Positions 51,356 to 59,880 of a DNA stretch of 64,000 nucleotides are shown here, in pieces. The translations under genes and the position numbers were made by a program. Position 1 is the first letter of the stretch. Every line of letters starts with the position of its first letter. The stretch comes from Lelliottia wanjuensis (GTDB taxonomy: Bacteria; Pseudomonadota; Gammaproteobacteria; Enterobacterales; Enterobacteriaceae), in contig NZ_JASSOT010000061.1 of the NCBI RefSeq assembly GCF_030238365.1, forward strand, positions 1 through 64,000, written 5' to 3'. The notes under the pieces were generated by a model. The model did not search any database and was not told the DNA's origin. It worked only from the letters and a program-made list of their open reading frames with translations.

Positions 51356-51371
51356 AGCAATGGCTGTGCCA
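51356..51371 (-). promoter_or_regulatory. Sigma-54 promoter of the molybdenum hydroxylase operon
   Basis: Read on the minus strand, TGGCACAGCCATTGCT is an exact match to TGGCAC-N5-TTGCW, 42 bases before the hydroxylase start. Confidence 0.9.
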
Positions 51372-51527
51372 TCTCTCGTGGCAGAGGGAATTTGAATAGC
51401 GTTCTGTGAAGTCAATTCAGAAAAAATCGTGCGAGGGGGTAACGTGGGATCGAGGGGCACGACGCGCCCCTATCAAATGGAGAAAACGCGTATCACTATG
51501 ATAAAACTATCTCTATCGGGAAGGAGG

Positions 51528-51773
51528 TTAGTTCTTTAAGATCTTATCAACCCAGGCAATCACGCCAAACAGCACAATAAAAGCCAGCTGCGCCCGGCTT
51601 GCCACTATTCGCCCGTCCAGCAATCTCACGATTAACATGCAACAGACGACGATAGCGAGCCAGTAGGTCACACTGAGCACGCTGAGTTTTACCGGGTGAT
51701 TTCTGCGTAGGGTAATCAATCGGATAAGAATAATCAGCAGCGCGGTTATTTCATAGAGAGCGAGATAATCCAT
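51528..51773 (-). CDS. Small three-helix membrane protein, putative holin (3TM type)
   Basis: An 81-residue hydrophobic protein with three predicted helices (about 5-20, 29-51 and 60-76) and a short charged C-terminus (DKILKN). Size and layout resemble the 3TM phage holin family that accompanies lysis genes. AAGGTG lies upstream of the start. It is last in a six-gene minus-strand run and lies 10 bases after another holin-like gene. No endolysin, spanin or other phage gene is nearby. The holin assignment rests on layout and remembered family resemblance. Confidence 0.6.
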   Translation of the reverse strand: MDYLALYEITALLIILIRLITLRRNHPVKLSVLSVTYWLAIVVCCMLIVRLLDGRIVASRAQLAFIVLFGVIAWVDKILKN

Positions 51774-51783
51774 GATGACACCT

Positions 51784-52146
51784 TTATTTTTTGTCTGCTA
51801 AGCGTTTTAGTAAAATATCAATGATGGTATTAATCAGTCTGACGGCGATGGCTGCGGTTAATGCGGCGGTAAATGTTTTGTTGAGTTCCGGTGCCGGGCT
51901 GATAAATTTATCCATGCCTTTGTTTAACAGGTTGGTTGTGCTTTCGGCACAGCTGACGCCTAAAATAAAGGAGACCACGAAATAAGCGCTGCGCTGCCAA
52001 AAGCTCACATATTTGATATTGACGGTGTAGATAATGGCGCCGCAGGCCGCTCCGGCCAGTAACGAAATACTTTCATATTGAGTCAATAATGTCATCGGCA
52101 TCTCATTCCAAAAAGGAAGTGACGAAAGAGAAGTCAACAAATCCAT
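51784..52146 (-). CDS. Putative holin (120 aa, three helices)
   Basis: A 120-residue membrane protein with helices near 28-46, 53-68 and 90-112, a basic C-terminus (KRLADKK) and the small-residue-rich helix SLLAGAACGAII. The pattern resembles putative holins of P2-like phages that pair with a smaller 3TM holin, which is what follows here. AAAGGGGA precedes the start. It lies 58 bases after the Ig-like protein gene on the same strand, so cotranscription is likely. Confidence 0.62.
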   Translation of the reverse strand: MDLLTSLSSLPFWNEMPMTLLTQYESISLLAGAACGAIIYTVNIKYVSFWQRSAYFVVSFILGVSCAESTTNLLNKGMDKFISPAPELNKTFTAALTAAIAVRLINTIIDILLKRLADKK

Positions 52147-52204
52147 AGTAGTTCCCCTTTAAATGAGTCAGTCCCGGCCTAAGCCGGGACGATGATTAGG
52201 GTGA

Positions 52205-53194
52205 TTATTGAGTGTCAACCAGGCAGGACAGTGTCTGAGAAAGCAGAACGCTGGTGCTCGCCGCAGGCTGTACGGTGTAATAGACTTCGGCGTAGCCTTT
52301 ATAGCCGGCGCCATTTGGATAGAAGTACTGATTATCCACGGTGAAGACCACTTTGGTCTGTCCGTCGACAACCGCTGCGTTGCCCGTGGTTTCAGTCTGG
52401 GTGATCAGGCGGCCCTGCTCGTCAAAACCTGACCAGAAGTAGGTGACAGAATCACCCGCCGCGATGCTTGAGTACTGAATTTCAACGTCAACGCCGTCGC
52501 CCGCATCGCTGATGTTAATCCACGGATCGGCATCAGCCACCACCGGTTTAGCCAGACTTGGCATAACCTGACCGTCGTCGGAAACCACAACCGGCACCGG
52601 TGAAGAGTTCACCGTATTTCCGGACTGGGTCGTGGAACTGTAATAGACGCTATAAGTGCCATTTTTAAGGCAATCTGGCGACATTTCGTTGGTCACATCA
52701 ATAATGAATGGCGGATGAACCGTGTCGGTAATAATAAATTCACGGCTGTCAGCCTCGCCCCAGTAGAAGGTGACAATCTGGTTGAGTTCAATATTGTCGT
52801 AAATTGGAATTTCCGCCTGCACACCGAATTGCAGATCGTAATGATCGAGAGTGAATAAATCATCGGCGTTAGCATTGGTGATTGTCGGCGCAACATGCGG
52901 CGTATAGGTGTTGATGACGTATTTGCGGCCCACGAGATCATCCGCAGTGGTCGCCGTCACGCTGACGGTGCTCGCACCAACGGTGGCGGTAACGTCGATC
53001 TTAGCGATACCTGATGCATCGGTTTTTGATGTCACGTCAGAAAGCGCCCCGCCTACAATGGCCCAGTTCACAACGATATCCGCTACCGCAGGTTTACCAT
53101 CGGTTAAGATGGTTGCAGAAACGTTAGAGACCTGAGAACCATCGTTAGCAATTGGGTTTGGGGTGGCGCTTAATTTTGAAACGGTGTTAGCCAT
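52205..53194 (-). CDS. Ig-like repeat protein without signal peptide (329 aa)
   Basis: Unrecognised. Residues 1-105 resemble a bacterial Ig-like (Big_1/invasin) domain (LSATPNPIANDGSQVSNVSA, SKTDASGIAKIDVTA). Two copies of a longer Ig-like repeat follow (about 106-215 and 216-325), marked by AAGDSVTYFWSGFDEQGRL and YAEVYYTV. The same repeat occurs four times in the 685-residue protein of this operon. No signal peptide or membrane helix is visible. Start at 53194 has TAAGGT; the 21-codon extension upstream does not look coding. Confidence 0.8.
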   Translation of the reverse strand: MANTVSKLSATPNPIANDGSQVSNVSATILTDGKPAVADIVVNWAIVGGALSDVTSKTDASGIAKIDVTATVGASTVSVTATTADDLVGRKYVINTYTPHVAPTITNANADDLFTLDHYDLQFGVQAEIPIYDNIELNQIVTFYWGEADSREFIITDTVHPPFIIDVTNEMSPDCLKNGTYSVYYSSTTQSGNTVNSSPVPVVVSDDGQVMPSLAKPVVADADPWINISDAGDGVDVEIQYSSIAAGDSVTYFWSGFDEQGRLITQTETTGNAAVVDGQTKVVFTVDNQYFYPNGAGYKGYAEVYYTVQPAASTSVLLSQTLSCLVDTQ

Positions 53195-53368
53195 ACTATT
53201 TACCTTATTAATATAAACGATACCATCTGTATCGGGGTCCATAATAAACAGCCACACCGCACAGCGTTGCGCTTAATACAGTCACCCAACGGGCAATAAA
53301 TAGTTTTCTGGACAGCGCGCAATAAAAAGCCGCTGATTAAAACAGCGGCTAAAGAAAGGCAGTCATAT

Positions 53369-54403
53369 TTAGAACGGATTATTACTCCAGCCGGTCGATG
53401 GGAAATAGCCCCCATTTACCGATGAGAAAAACTCTGCCACGCTAAAATCATCCGCCGCCGTATTTGGCGTGACGGTTAATACGGTGGAAGAGCTGGTCGT
53501 TTTCACCGACAGACCATAGATAATATTATCCAGGCCGCGCTTCAGGGCGATATATTTCCCCGTGGTGAAGGATTTGGTCACACCGCCGGTAGTCAGATTC
53601 AGCGCATTCAGCACGTGCTTTTTATCCTCCTCGGTGACGTAAAATAGCGTGTTCCCGTCGACGGAAAAGGCGCTCTGGATAAATACGGTGCTCAAACCCG
53701 TCACTGATTCAGTCAGATGAACATCCAGCACGTTACCGGCGATGGTGAACTGACCGTACACCAGGCTGGCGTTATTCCGCTGGACAGCGATGTTGTTTTT
53801 GCTGATATCAATGCAGGTTGGGACGCCGCCACACGGCAGGAAGACCGCGCTGTGGCTGACCACCTGGTTGTCTTTGCAATAGACATTCACTAGCTTGTAC
53901 ATGCCCTCTTTTTCAGCCACGTAGAACAGCCAGCAGCCGCCGTTGGCGGTATCACCCACAATACTCAGCGGCGAATTGATCATCGCCTCGACGGGCAGTG
54001 CGATAATGGCCTTCGCGTCCACCGAGGAGTCATTCATAAGATTGCGCTTGATATGGGCGTAGTTCAGGCCAACGCTGTCGATGAAATACAGGTGGGCATC
54101 GTCCGCCGCGCTGGCATCGGGCGCAAAGGCGCAGTTAGCCACATTGGCAGGCAGACTATCAAATAACCCGCTGGCATCGGCGACGGTTTTAAACGTCGAA
54201 TCCATCAGGTATTTACCCAGAATATAATATCCTGTGCCGCCCGGCAGCGTGATGACATTACCGAAGTTATCCGAATCCACCGGGACCAGCGGGAACCCCG
54301 GAGATTCTATTTGCATCACATCATTCGTGAAGTCAAAAATACTGCGGTGATTAGCGCTGCCAGGAAACCAATATTGCTGATACGTTTCAGAATTAAAAGT
54401 CAT
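53369..54403 (-). CDS. Propeller-like protein A, no signal peptide (344 aa)
   Basis: Unrecognised. A beta-rich protein of 344 residues with repeated segments of the form hydrophobic-strand, turn, Tyr/Phe-rich strand (DDAHLYFIDSVGLNYAHI, GGCWLFYVAEKEGMYKLVNV, GNTLFYVTEEDKKHVLNAL). This suggests a beta-propeller. It aligns by eye along its length with the adjacent 375-residue protein, so the two are paralogues from a duplication. Starts with ATG after AGAGGATATT. No signal peptide. Confidence 0.75.
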   Translation of the reverse strand: MTFNSETYQQYWFPGSANHRSIFDFTNDVMQIESPGFPLVPVDSDNFGNVITLPGGTGYYILGKYLMDSTFKTVADASGLFDSLPANVANCAFAPDASAADDAHLYFIDSVGLNYAHIKRNLMNDSSVDAKAIIALPVEAMINSPLSIVGDTANGGCWLFYVAEKEGMYKLVNVYCKDNQVVSHSAVFLPCGGVPTCIDISKNNIAVQRNNASLVYGQFTIAGNVLDVHLTESVTGLSTVFIQSAFSVDGNTLFYVTEEDKKHVLNALNLTTGGVTKSFTTGKYIALKRGLDNIIYGLSVKTTSSSTVLTVTPNTAADDFSVAEFFSSVNGGYFPSTGWSNNPF

Positions 54404-54466
54404 AATATCCTCTCATTTCTACTGGAATGAAAAATCACCCTTACCGAATGGCAAGGGTGAGGACGC

Positions 54467-55594
54467 TTATTTCAGGGCGTTGATCTGGTATTGAATATTG
54501 CCGAAGGTCGCGGAGCTGTTAATGTCCTGGTTCAGCATTTCCGTCACTTCAATTGCCCCTGTTTCAGGGATTTCGGTGATGGTTAATACCGGGTCGATGC
54601 TGGTAAACAGGTTCGTGCCGTAGACCGTGCCGTTTGGCGCCAGCTTCAGGGAGAGATACTGATAGCCGTACACATAGCTGGAATCAGCAGAGTAAGAGGC
54701 CTGGCTGTCAATCTCATACACCCATACCTGGTTTTTCTTGGCGCTATCCAGCTTTTTCAGGAAATAGAGCTTGGTCGCGGAAGCGTTGAAATCAGGTGTC
54801 AGGGTGGCCGTTGAATTACTGACCAGCGCCTGATTGATGACCGAGAAACCGGTCGATACTTTGAGTTCGCCCACCATGATCTGATTGTTGACGGTGACGG
54901 CAATCTTATTGCCAAAGGTCACAATCGAGCTGGTTTTGCAGTCCACGGCGGCCGTGATGCTGGAGAACGGCGAGAGCATGATATGCACCGGCGCGGTGGT
55001 GCTGACGCCGGTGGTATCGCACTTGTAAGCCACCATGGTGTTCGCATTGGCCAGGGTTAAGACCCAGAACTCATTCTCGTTCACACAGGCCAGGCCAAAC
55101 GGCGTCGCCACGCCATTGTCATTATTCAACGACTGGGTTCCCACCCAGTTCGCTTTCCCGCCCAGGCCGAACGGGAAATTCACAATGGCATAGTTGAGAT
55201 GCTTGGTTGAGCGATCCACATAGAAAACATAATAGGTGGGAATGGATTCCGAGCAGCTCGGCGCAATAATACTGGTCAGGTAAGTGTGATCCAGCGTATC
55301 GAGCTTATAATCCGGATTAACCAGATTATGGTAGCCATCATAGATATTATTGCCGTCGAAGAATAAAACCCATTTACCGGTTTGCGGGTCGCAAATAGTG
55401 GATTCCTGCTGAGCGGTATTGGCTTCAACGACGCCCGGCATAGCGCCCGGCTCACGGTTGAGCGTATTGTTGGCGTTGTTAAAGTTATACAGCATGCGTG
55501 CCGTGGAGGTTGAGCTGGTTTGCGGCGTACCCGCCATCCACTGCATCTGCGCCTGTAAAGAAGGGATCTTTGCGCTTGCTTTTAATTCATCCAT
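54467..55594 (-). CDS. Propeller-like protein B, no signal peptide (375 aa)
   Basis: Unrecognised. Paralogue of the 344-residue protein downstream, with an N-terminal extension of about 50 residues rich in Asn/Thr/Ser (TARMLYNFNNANNTLNREPG). Shared strands include YYVFYVDRSTKHLNYAIV, NEFWVLTLANANTMVAYKC and ATKLYFLKKLDSAKKNQVWVY. The C-terminus (DPVLTITEIPETGAIEVTEM) aligns with STVLTVTPNTAADDFSVAEF of its paralogue. No leader or membrane helix. 63 bases separate the two genes. Confidence 0.75.
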   Translation of the reverse strand: MDELKASAKIPSLQAQMQWMAGTPQTSSTSTARMLYNFNNANNTLNREPGAMPGVVEANTAQQESTICDPQTGKWVLFFDGNNIYDGYHNLVNPDYKLDTLDHTYLTSIIAPSCSESIPTYYVFYVDRSTKHLNYAIVNFPFGLGGKANWVGTQSLNNDNGVATPFGLACVNENEFWVLTLANANTMVAYKCDTTGVSTTAPVHIMLSPFSSITAAVDCKTSSIVTFGNKIAVTVNNQIMVGELKVSTGFSVINQALVSNSTATLTPDFNASATKLYFLKKLDSAKKNQVWVYEIDSQASYSADSSYVYGYQYLSLKLAPNGTVYGTNLFTSIDPVLTITEIPETGAIEVTEMLNQDINSSATFGNIQYQINALK

Positions 55595-55612
55595 TTTTAT
55601 CTTCTCTTGAGA

Positions 55613-57670
55613 TTAGAAATAATAAGTGCAATAGCTGCCGTCGGAAGGATTCACCCGAGAGACGGTAATTGCTGTGTTGTTAAGATTATTTGCGGTAATA
55701 CTGAATATCACCGGGCTGCTGACATTGACGTTCAGGTCGGTAACGAGACCTCCTTTATTCACTCCATCGATATAAATATCTGCGTTGTTATTGGTACTCA
55801 GGGTAAAGTTGCCCGCCTCTTCACTGACGGACAGCTTGAATTCGCGATTGCCGGTGCCAGGGATATAAGGTTCGCTGGTCAGGAGTGGGACGGTGATATC
55901 GTTGGTGCGCTCGGTTTCAAAGCCCACCGTGGAAGCAGGAATTGAGCTGCCGATAATCTGCGCGGTAATGGTGTTGTTCAGCGTGTCGCTCCCGGAGATA
56001 TTGGTTTGCGCATACCCCTGGAAGTCGGTATTGATGGTGATGGTTTTGAGTTTGTTGTTGGTGAAATAGTTATTGCCGAACAGGCTGAACTCCACGGCGA
56101 CATTGCGCAGCGGCACGCCGTTGTCCATCGCCAGATACTTCACGAAGCATCCCTGAATCACGGTGTTATTCCACGGCGCGTAGCCGGTCGAGCCGCCGAG
56201 ATAGCTTGATCCGGTGATGACATCGCCCTCGGTATCAATGTTAGCCACGCTGTCGTCGGAGTAACCAATCCCGCCGGAGTGGAAGTTCACCGTGTAGTTA
56301 ACGACGGCATAACCTTTGCCCGTTGGGGTGATGTATTTCGAAGGCACCGTGAAGGTCATTGTCTGCAGTCGGGCTTCATCCGCCGTGACGCTGCGGGTGG
56401 CGGAATAGACCGTGCCCGGCACCGGCGTGATGTCCGTGCCTGTATAGCAAGACCAGAACAGACTGACGCTGTCCCCTTCCGCCATCGACGGATAGCTGAC
56501 ATCGACCGGCGTGCCGCCGTTGCTCATCGCATCCGTTTCCGTGATGACGCCGTCATCCAGGGCTTCCGGCACCGTCGGAGCCGGCAGTTCGAGGCTATGG
56601 GTCACGTCGACGCCAATTTCGGCGGCGAGGGAACTGCCCTGCTCACCGGAGGCAAACAGCACGTTGTAGTAGCAGATGCCGTATCCGATGCCAATCGGCA
56701 GGATCTCCGCGGTCGGGATGTTAACCACAAAGCCGCCGCTGAGATCCGTCTCTTTCACCAGGGTAATAAACTGCCACTCCGTTCCGGCGACCGGATCGCC
56801 ATTTTGCGAGTAGCCCTGCCAGTGGGTGGTGACCGTATCGCCCACGCTGATGGCCGGATAAGCCGGGATCTGCACCGGCGTGCCGTTATCGCTGGCCGCT
56901 TCGTCCGCATCGATCCACTCATCGTCACCCTCAATAAAGACCGGCGGCGGCAGCGTGTTCCCGCTGGAGGTATTGATGTTGACGAAGCCGTTTTCCGAGC
57001 GCTCATTGCGGATGTCCGTGTGGGTCACGACATACCAGGCGCGCGCACTGTCCATATTTTCCGGAATGATAAACGCCGTGCTGATGGTGACGTTGAACCC
57101 GCCCAGTTCGCTCTCCTGAACCGTATGCGAAACGCTGGTGATGCTCTCCTGAATCACTTTTCCGTCGCGCGTCCCGACCCAGTACAGGGTGACGTTATCG
57201 TCCACGGCGATGCCCGGATAGTTAGGGATGGTGACCGGGGTGCCGCCGCCGCTCATGGCGTCGTCGTAGTCGAGGCTGTTATCGGCCCCCGCTTCCGGGA
57301 AGAGTGGCGGAGGCAGCGTGCCGGTGGAGGTTCTGTCGATAATCACTTTGCCGATGTTCGACCAGAAGCTGTTTTGCGCCGCGTCCACCAGGTTGTATTG
57401 CACCTTGTAGACTCCGTCGGGGAGCAACAGCGCGGCCTGCGGGTTGATCGCGGACGGCCACGGGAAATATTGCCCCATCGGGCCTTCGCCAAGACCAATA
57501 GAGTCAATAGCCACGCTTTCAAACCACAGCTCGAGAAAATCACCCGGTGCCGCATTTTCATACTCGGCAATATTAATAAGCACACCCGATGTAGAGAGTT
57601 CGGCCAGGTTGATCACGCCATCATTTTCCATTTGCGGAAATGATGGCGCATATAAAGTTTTTACAGGCAT
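55613..57670 (-). CDS. Large Ig-like repeat protein without signal peptide (685 aa)
   Basis: Unrecognised. Four tandem copies of an Ig-like repeat of about 115-125 residues span about 1-490. Each opens with a Pro-rich PxxFPE segment, then acidic D..xDA, GGTPVxIPxYP, GDxVTLYWxG and a closing GYxxxYYxV strand. A Big_1-like domain (about 495-600) and a final beta domain with DIYIDGVNKGG follow. No signal peptide, lipobox or membrane helix can be seen, although the architecture is that of surface adhesins. AAGGGA 6 bases before the start. First gene of the six-gene holin operon. Confidence 0.82.
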   Translation of the reverse strand: MPVKTLYAPSFPQMENDGVINLAELSTSGVLINIAEYENAAPGDFLELWFESVAIDSIGLGEGPMGQYFPWPSAINPQAALLLPDGVYKVQYNLVDAAQNSFWSNIGKVIIDRTSTGTLPPPLFPEAGADNSLDYDDAMSGGGTPVTIPNYPGIAVDDNVTLYWVGTRDGKVIQESITSVSHTVQESELGGFNVTISTAFIIPENMDSARAWYVVTHTDIRNERSENGFVNINTSSGNTLPPPVFIEGDDEWIDADEAASDNGTPVQIPAYPAISVGDTVTTHWQGYSQNGDPVAGTEWQFITLVKETDLSGGFVVNIPTAEILPIGIGYGICYYNVLFASGEQGSSLAAEIGVDVTHSLELPAPTVPEALDDGVITETDAMSNGGTPVDVSYPSMAEGDSVSLFWSCYTGTDITPVPGTVYSATRSVTADEARLQTMTFTVPSKYITPTGKGYAVVNYTVNFHSGGIGYSDDSVANIDTEGDVITGSSYLGGSTGYAPWNNTVIQGCFVKYLAMDNGVPLRNVAVEFSLFGNNYFTNNKLKTITINTDFQGYAQTNISGSDTLNNTITAQIIGSSIPASTVGFETERTNDITVPLLTSEPYIPGTGNREFKLSVSEEAGNFTLSTNNNADIYIDGVNKGGLVTDLNVNVSSPVIFSITANNLNNTAITVSRVNPSDGSYCTYYF

Positions 57671-57921
57671 AAATATCCCTTTTAGGAAAATAATGAGTTC
57701 GTGACAGAGGCACTATAAGGATTCAGGAGGAGACGAATGGGGCAGAAATGAATAGCGAGAAATGCATTTTTTGCACAGCTACCGTTTCGATGAGTGTAAG
57801 AGTTGGCAATCTTTGTAATATTGACTTACATCTTAGCGGTTTTATCACATCGTGCTTTTTGTCGCTTTTCGGATTTTCTCCGATAGAATGTTTTCAAGGA
57901 TACTCAACGACCGGAAGCCTG
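57671..57921. promoter_or_regulatory. Divergent region between the Ig-like operon and the IprA-like regulator
   Basis: A 251-base A+T-rich gap that must hold promoters for both directions. I could not define a convincing -35/-10 pair. The in-frame codons from 57748 upstream of the regulator start lack coding character. Confidence 0.4.
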
Positions 57922-58536
57922 ATGAATATTCCCCGAAAGCATGTCAACGATATAATCAACCACTTTATTAATAACACCCATCTGACGACAAAAATTAGCG
58001 TTTACAATCCAGGCGAAAACGACCGGACGCTGCTCGATGACGACTGCGTATTAATGGTTATTGAAGGGTATATTTCACTGGTTCGCGAAAAAGATGGCAT
58101 TATCATGGCTTCTTTTGAAGGCCCTTACATCATAAAAATCTGCTCCTCGGGCGTATTTAATAAGATGCGTCTTAGTCAGGACAGTAACTTTTCCTATATC
58201 ACCTGCAGACGTAGCGATTTTTATCAATACATCGGCGAGAAAGACCTTTGGTATAGCCTGGTCCAGATTCTGGAATACAGCACCTGGCAGCTTTACTCTA
58301 AAATAGAGATGATGACCCACGGCAGCGTCTATGACAGCGTGAAGTTCTATTTGGGAAAACTAAACAGTCATCCCGCGCTATGTCAGAAAGAGAATGTTTG
58401 TCAATATATTGTTGTCAGAACGGGTTATGCAAAAAGCGGAGTGATGGCGATTCTGAATGAATTACGGAAAGGAGGCTATATCACGATTGTGCGCGGTAAG
58501 TTAACCGGGTGCACTAAATTGCCAAATAAATTCTAA
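57922..58536 (+). CDS. IprA/YaiV-like winged-helix regulator
   Basis: A 204-residue protein with an N-terminal cyclic-nucleotide-binding-like fold (about 25-110, including VLMVIEGYISLVREKDG) and a C-terminal winged-helix part (RTGYAKSGVMAILNELRKGGYITIVRGKL). Length and layout fit the Crp-like IprA/YaiV family, members of which often neighbour fimbrial or adhesin genes. Start at 57922 has GGAAG 5 bases upstream. Divergent from the holin/Ig-like operon, which it may control. More A+T-rich than the core genes. Confidence 0.75.
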   Translation: MNIPRKHVNDIINHFINNTHLTTKISVYNPGENDRTLLDDDCVLMVIEGYISLVREKDGIIMASFEGPYIIKICSSGVFNKMRLSQDSNFSYITCRRSDFYQYIGEKDLWYSLVQILEYSTWQLYSKIEMMTHGSVYDSVKFYLGKLNSHPALCQKENVCQYIVVRTGYAKSGVMAILNELRKGGYITIVRGKLTGCTKLPNKF

Positions 58537-58541
58537 ATTAA

Positions 58542-58555
58542 CACGAGCGCTCGTG
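58542..58555. repeat. Perfect 14-bp palindrome between convergent regulators
   Basis: CACGAGCGCTCGTG reads the same on both strands and occupies the 26-base gap between two convergent genes. It has no loop or T run, so it is not a standard terminator; it may be an operator or chance. Confidence 0.5.
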
Positions 58556-58562
58556 ATCGTTA

Positions 58563-59426
58563 TTAGAACAATTTGCTAATGTGCTTGATGATATTGGTTA
58601 GTTCTTCGTTGTGCTTAGCGCTCCGACGCGAATAAAAGTAGGTGGTTATTCTGATGTCATCGAGCAAGATGGTATGACTGCGGTTGATGTTCATCATCTC
58701 ACAGGTGGTGAGCGGCAACAGCATGTACCCCGTGCCGTTGGCTGACATCAGCAGGAAGTCAAGGATGGAGCCGTTGACGCCGCGGATCCGCGGGGTGAAA
58801 TGCACCGCCTTCTCCAGCACCCCGGACAGACGCATCTGCGCGCTGGTCACCATATTTTCCCTGACCAGCAGCGGTATCTCTGCCAGTTTTTCCGGGTCGT
58901 TTTTGAGCTCGCTGTTGGTTATTAATAATAACGCGCTGCTACTGTGGCTCTGGGCGACGACGGTTTGCGGAACGGGAAAATGATGGTTACTGACGATCAA
59001 CGTATTGTGGCCCAACTCTCCGGCATCAAAATCCTCTTGTGTAATTTTCCTGCGGCTCAGTTGATAAGGTAACAGGCTCTTTTTCAGGCTGGACTCAATA
59101 ATATCTGCGGGGTTATCAGGGAACGAGCTGTCAAGGATAATCTGTGTGACATTCTTTTTCCGCGTGGTCCCCAGTCGGTCTTCAATATGCATTATCTTTC
59201 GATATAAAGGCTCGGTTTGCTCGTATATCTCGAGCGCATATTCCGTTGGCTTAAACAGTCCATGCTGGCGAATAAATAATTTTTCTCCAAAGAGTGTTTC
59301 GAGTTCGTTAATCGTTTTACCCAAAGGTGAACGTGTAATAAAAAGTTCTTCACAAGCTTTGTTTAGACATCGCTTCTCCATTACCGTCATGAAATATTTC
59401 AGTTTCTTTGTTAATAAGAAGTGCAT
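58563..59426 (-). CDS. LysR-family transcriptional regulator
   Basis: A 287-residue LysR-type protein. Its N-terminal winged helix (LKYFMTVMEKRCLNKACEEL, FITRSPLGKTINELE) is recognisable, followed by a ligand-binding region of usual length. The arrangement with an IprA-like regulator and an inverse autotransporter suggests a local regulatory pair. Ligand and targets are unknown. Its start faces the autotransporter gene, which lies 454 bases away in the opposite direction. Confidence 0.85.
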   Translation of the reverse strand: MHFLLTKKLKYFMTVMEKRCLNKACEELFITRSPLGKTINELETLFGEKLFIRQHGLFKPTEYALEIYEQTEPLYRKIMHIEDRLGTTRKKNVTQIILDSSFPDNPADIIESSLKKSLLPYQLSRRKITQEDFDAGELGHNTLIVSNHHFPVPQTVVAQSHSSSALLLITNSELKNDPEKLAEIPLLVRENMVTSAQMRLSGVLEKAVHFTPRIRGVNGSILDFLLMSANGTGYMLLPLTTCEMMNINRSHTILLDDIRITTYFYSRRSAKHNEELTNIIKHISKLF

Positions 59427-59880
59427 CAGTCTTTCCCCTTATCTACTCTAAAATTCATTGCAGTCCGCATCATCATATTGGTGTGTGATGGAATAGCAAA
59501 TGCTGTTTATTTTCTCTCTGTGCCTTTGATAAATGTAAATTATCATGTTAGTCCAGGTTATATGAGCAACTTCTGCCCAAACCCGTGCAAGATTGGACCG
59601 GTCTAAGAATTTTCGGATATCGTTAATGTCACGCGGATTAACCTGGCTTCTCGGAAATAATTTTAAACATCTCGCGTTCAAATCTGGAAGTGCGTCATGT
59701 AGCGTTTTTTTATTGCAGGTCAGTGTGGTAAATAGTGTGGTGAAAATGGCGGGGCTAATATTTTATTAAAGACAACTGTATTTATCGACGTGGCATTAAA
59801 CAATGTCTCTCTGAGCCACCGCTCTGGCAAAAGATTTATCCAACTCACCGCAGTGATTCTTGTAAATAGGTTATATTCGC
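59427..59880. promoter_or_regulatory. Long A+T-rich region upstream of the inverse autotransporter
   Basis: A 454-base gap between the divergent LysR and autotransporter genes. Two small overlapping ORFs (61 and 77 codons) lack ribosome-binding sites and look spurious. It is long enough for extensive regulation or a structured 5' leader. No promoter could be fixed with confidence. Confidence 0.4.

Noticed and set aside
51528..52146. Prophage remnant, because of two holin-like genes
   Set aside because: No lysin, spanin, structural, replication or integrase gene is within the window, and the holin-like genes are tightly attached to a run of intact non-phage genes.
59448..59681. 77-codon minus-strand ORF in the autotransporter upstream region
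   Set aside because: No ribosome-binding site, no recognisable features, and it overlaps another spurious ORF on the other strand.
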